A stretch of 64,000 nt of DNA from Polytrichum commune (Eukaryota; Streptophyta; Polytrichopsida; Polytrichales; Polytrichaceae), in NCBI GenBank assembly GCA_950295325.1, contig OX485805.1, positions 43,858,758 through 43,922,757 of the forward strand, written 5' to 3'. Under the pieces are notes generated by a model. That model worked only from the letters and a program-made list of their open reading frames with translations, was not told the DNA's origin and searched no databases. Below, piece by piece: positions 62,601 to 64,000 of the stretch (the first letter of the stretch is position 1; each line of letters opens with the position of its first letter). The translations under genes were made by a program, and so were the position numbers.

Positions 62601-64000
62601 CAATCTGATATCAACTAACTCAAACTCCCACAATCCTTGTTACCATATCAAGTGGGGAAGGGTTGGTTCTCTCAGATCCTTGAGAGAAATTGCACATTTG
62701 ATTTCGGATTGAAAGCGCAAGATACAAAATCTTGCTTCAATTTCAACATGAATCTAAAGACGGCATGACGGTGGGAATATATTCTATGAGGATTAGAAAG
62801 AGAAGATGCTTTAGAGGTTCCATATTCATATGCTACGTACATGACTTTTGAATGTGTTTAAATGTGTTTGATGGATAAAAATAAAATCAACATCATGTTA
62901 TCCATACATTCTTCAAATATGATCCTACTTTCGTTTGTCTCAAAAAAATTCTCTACTTTATATTATATGCTTAAAGATTATTTATTTATTTATGTATTTA
63001 TGTATGTATGTATGTATGTATGTATGTCTATTCAAATAGAATAAATGTCAATCAAGAAATATGGTTGAACACATTACTTTGGCACAAATCTCTTGTTCAA
63101 CATCATGATTTTTGGACTTCAATATTCCCTCGTAGATTGAGTTTGCCATTTGATGATTCTCATGAAGCTCAAAAAATTGTCCGCTGTATTTTGGAAGTAT
63201 TTCAAGCAACTCCGGACGTTCTGAAATAATGTTGAGAACCTGAAAATCACAACACGTAAACATCAACAATTATTCGAAACTCATTCATTCGTGGTTTATA
63301 TTTTGGAGCTTTGAATGTACATGAAATGTGTAGATAAAATTGGTTTAAAATAAAGGTGGATTATTTTGCTCGGAAAGTTCACTAACATGGTTCCAATGTT
63401 GGAGGTGGTATTTCAACTTGCATGCAATGTCGGACCTTGTAGATTGTGAATAAACATCCTGCAAATTTTACATTGGAAGTTTTGTTTCAACACTTGAGAT
63501 CAATTAAAGAAATATTGTAATTTGAATCAACATATCAAAACAAAAATGGGTATGTTCTTTGATGAAATTGTTATTGACATTCATCTATATACTACACCCA
63601 TTCTCCCCATTTAGTGTGTGTTACTATTTGGAATTACGCAATGCAATAACGTCTTACTTAGAAGTTCAATTTTTACTAACGAAAGGTCAATAGGTTGTTC
63701 AAACATTACTGAGCATAAATGACTTTTCTTGGTAGAATATGACCTTTTCATTAAATAGTTATAGCACTGCATAACCCTGAATAGTAACACTCACTAATTG
63801 GGATAATCAATGTAGTTAACATTGGTAGTATCTAGTGTTGGTCTAATACTATCTTATTTTTGTAGCCTTTGGGTATCCATAATGAGGGTTATGTGTTGTA
63901 TAGTACCAGTAAGATATGGATATTTGATGGTATTTGTGGTTTTGATATCAGTCAAATCTATATTTTATCATGCAAAAATTGCCACCTCTAGGTAAAGTCT
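55463..64000 (-). CDS. IFT144: IFT144/WDR19 C-terminal part (571 codons, 14 exons), N-terminus outside window
   Basis: Minus-strand exons: 63458-63387, 63239-63086, 62560-62436, 62065-61937, 61494-61429, 60863-60789, 60582-60488, 59629-59525, 59396-59279, 59136-58954, 57082-56925, 56456-56298, 55876-55720, 55582-55463. Every junction keeps phase with no internal stop. The product aligns along its length with the TPR-rich half of animal WDR19. Examples are [57 protein letters not shown] and [21 protein letters not shown] zinc-binding tail follows ([31 protein letters not shown]). IFT144 belongs to the IFT-A complex, which drives retrograde transport and import of membrane cargo in cilia; in land plants the only ciliated cell is the swimming sperm. 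The WD40 half must lie beyond 64,000, and no further exon was recognised in 63,459-64,000. The end is short: it stops at STCPNAL where animals continue with a second CxxC, so the last metal site is probably lost or an exon is missed. Confidence 0.92.
56598..56622. repeat. TA microsatellite in an IFT144 intron
   Basis: A run of AT dinucleotides with few interruptions lies in the intron between 56,457 and 56,924. A TACA run also lies near 56,889-56,908. Confidence 0.9.
60333..60393. repeat. Single arm of the foldback family at 36,946
   Basis: Shared marks (this strand) include aatattatgtgga, tattgtcagtcccac and gttatgggtctgaataat. Only one arm is visible, in the IFT144 intron between 59,630 and 60,487. 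Confidence 0.6.
62978..63030. repeat. TTTA/TATG microsatellite
   Basis: A TTTA run grades into TATG repeats, in the IFT144 intron between 62,561 and 63,085. A 60-codon frame through it is an artefact. Confidence 0.9.

Noticed and set aside
1-64000. CRISPR arrays, operons, phage or bacterial elements
   Set aside because: No short regular direct repeats with unique spacers occur; introns, gene spacing and gene families are eukaryotic.

Overview
The window reads as nuclear DNA of a land plant with swimming sperm, most likely a bryophyte and probably a moss. It is AT-rich and repeat-laden. Its genes have short exons, GT-AG introns and encoded products typical of plants. The most telling gene is IFT144/WDR19, an intraflagellar-transport subunit that flowering plants and conifers lack and mosses, liverworts, lycophytes and ferns keep. 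An RKD-type RWP-RK factor fits the same setting. The species cannot be fixed from the sequence alone. All gene models below are my own splice predictions, built from splice signals, reading phase and family resemblance.

Layout. (1) 1-7702, plus strand: one long kinase gene, open at the left edge, with four kinase modules in a row. Module 1 keeps its catalytic residues but is cut by a one-base frameshift. Modules 2-4 have lost catalytic motifs, module 3 holds an internal 420-bp tandem duplication, and module 4 (PBS1/RLCK-VII-like) has an in-frame stop. (2) 7.7-13.9 kb: AT-rich intergenic DNA with a degenerate mobile element, then the GC-rich 5' region of the next gene. (3) 13,968-20,300, plus: a seven-exon RKD-type RWP-RK transcription factor (534 aa) with a Tourist-like MITE in intron 1. 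(4) 22,323-25,382, minus: a nine-exon NIPA magnesium transporter (339 aa), followed upstream by a diverged four-copy tandem repeat carrying another MITE. (5) 27.3-37.8 kb: no gene recognised, many repeats. (6) 37,820-45,958, minus: a complete nine-exon alpha-SNAP gene (290 aa). Its large introns hold a 153-bp minisatellite, a 310-bp terminal-inverted-repeat element, a GC-rich retroposon-like island and a 570-bp foldback element. (7) 50,140-54,350, plus: a seven-exon SANT/MYB-related protein (656 aa). (8) 55,463 to the right edge, minus: the C-terminal 571 codons of IFT144 in 14 exons.

The genes look like unrelated neighbours rather than a functional cluster. They cover signalling, transcription, Mg transport, vesicle fusion, chromatin or transcription, and cilium building. 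The most unusual items are the decaying four-kinase gene and the several small inverted-repeat elements whose insertion sites can be read directly because they landed in, or beside, duplicated DNA.
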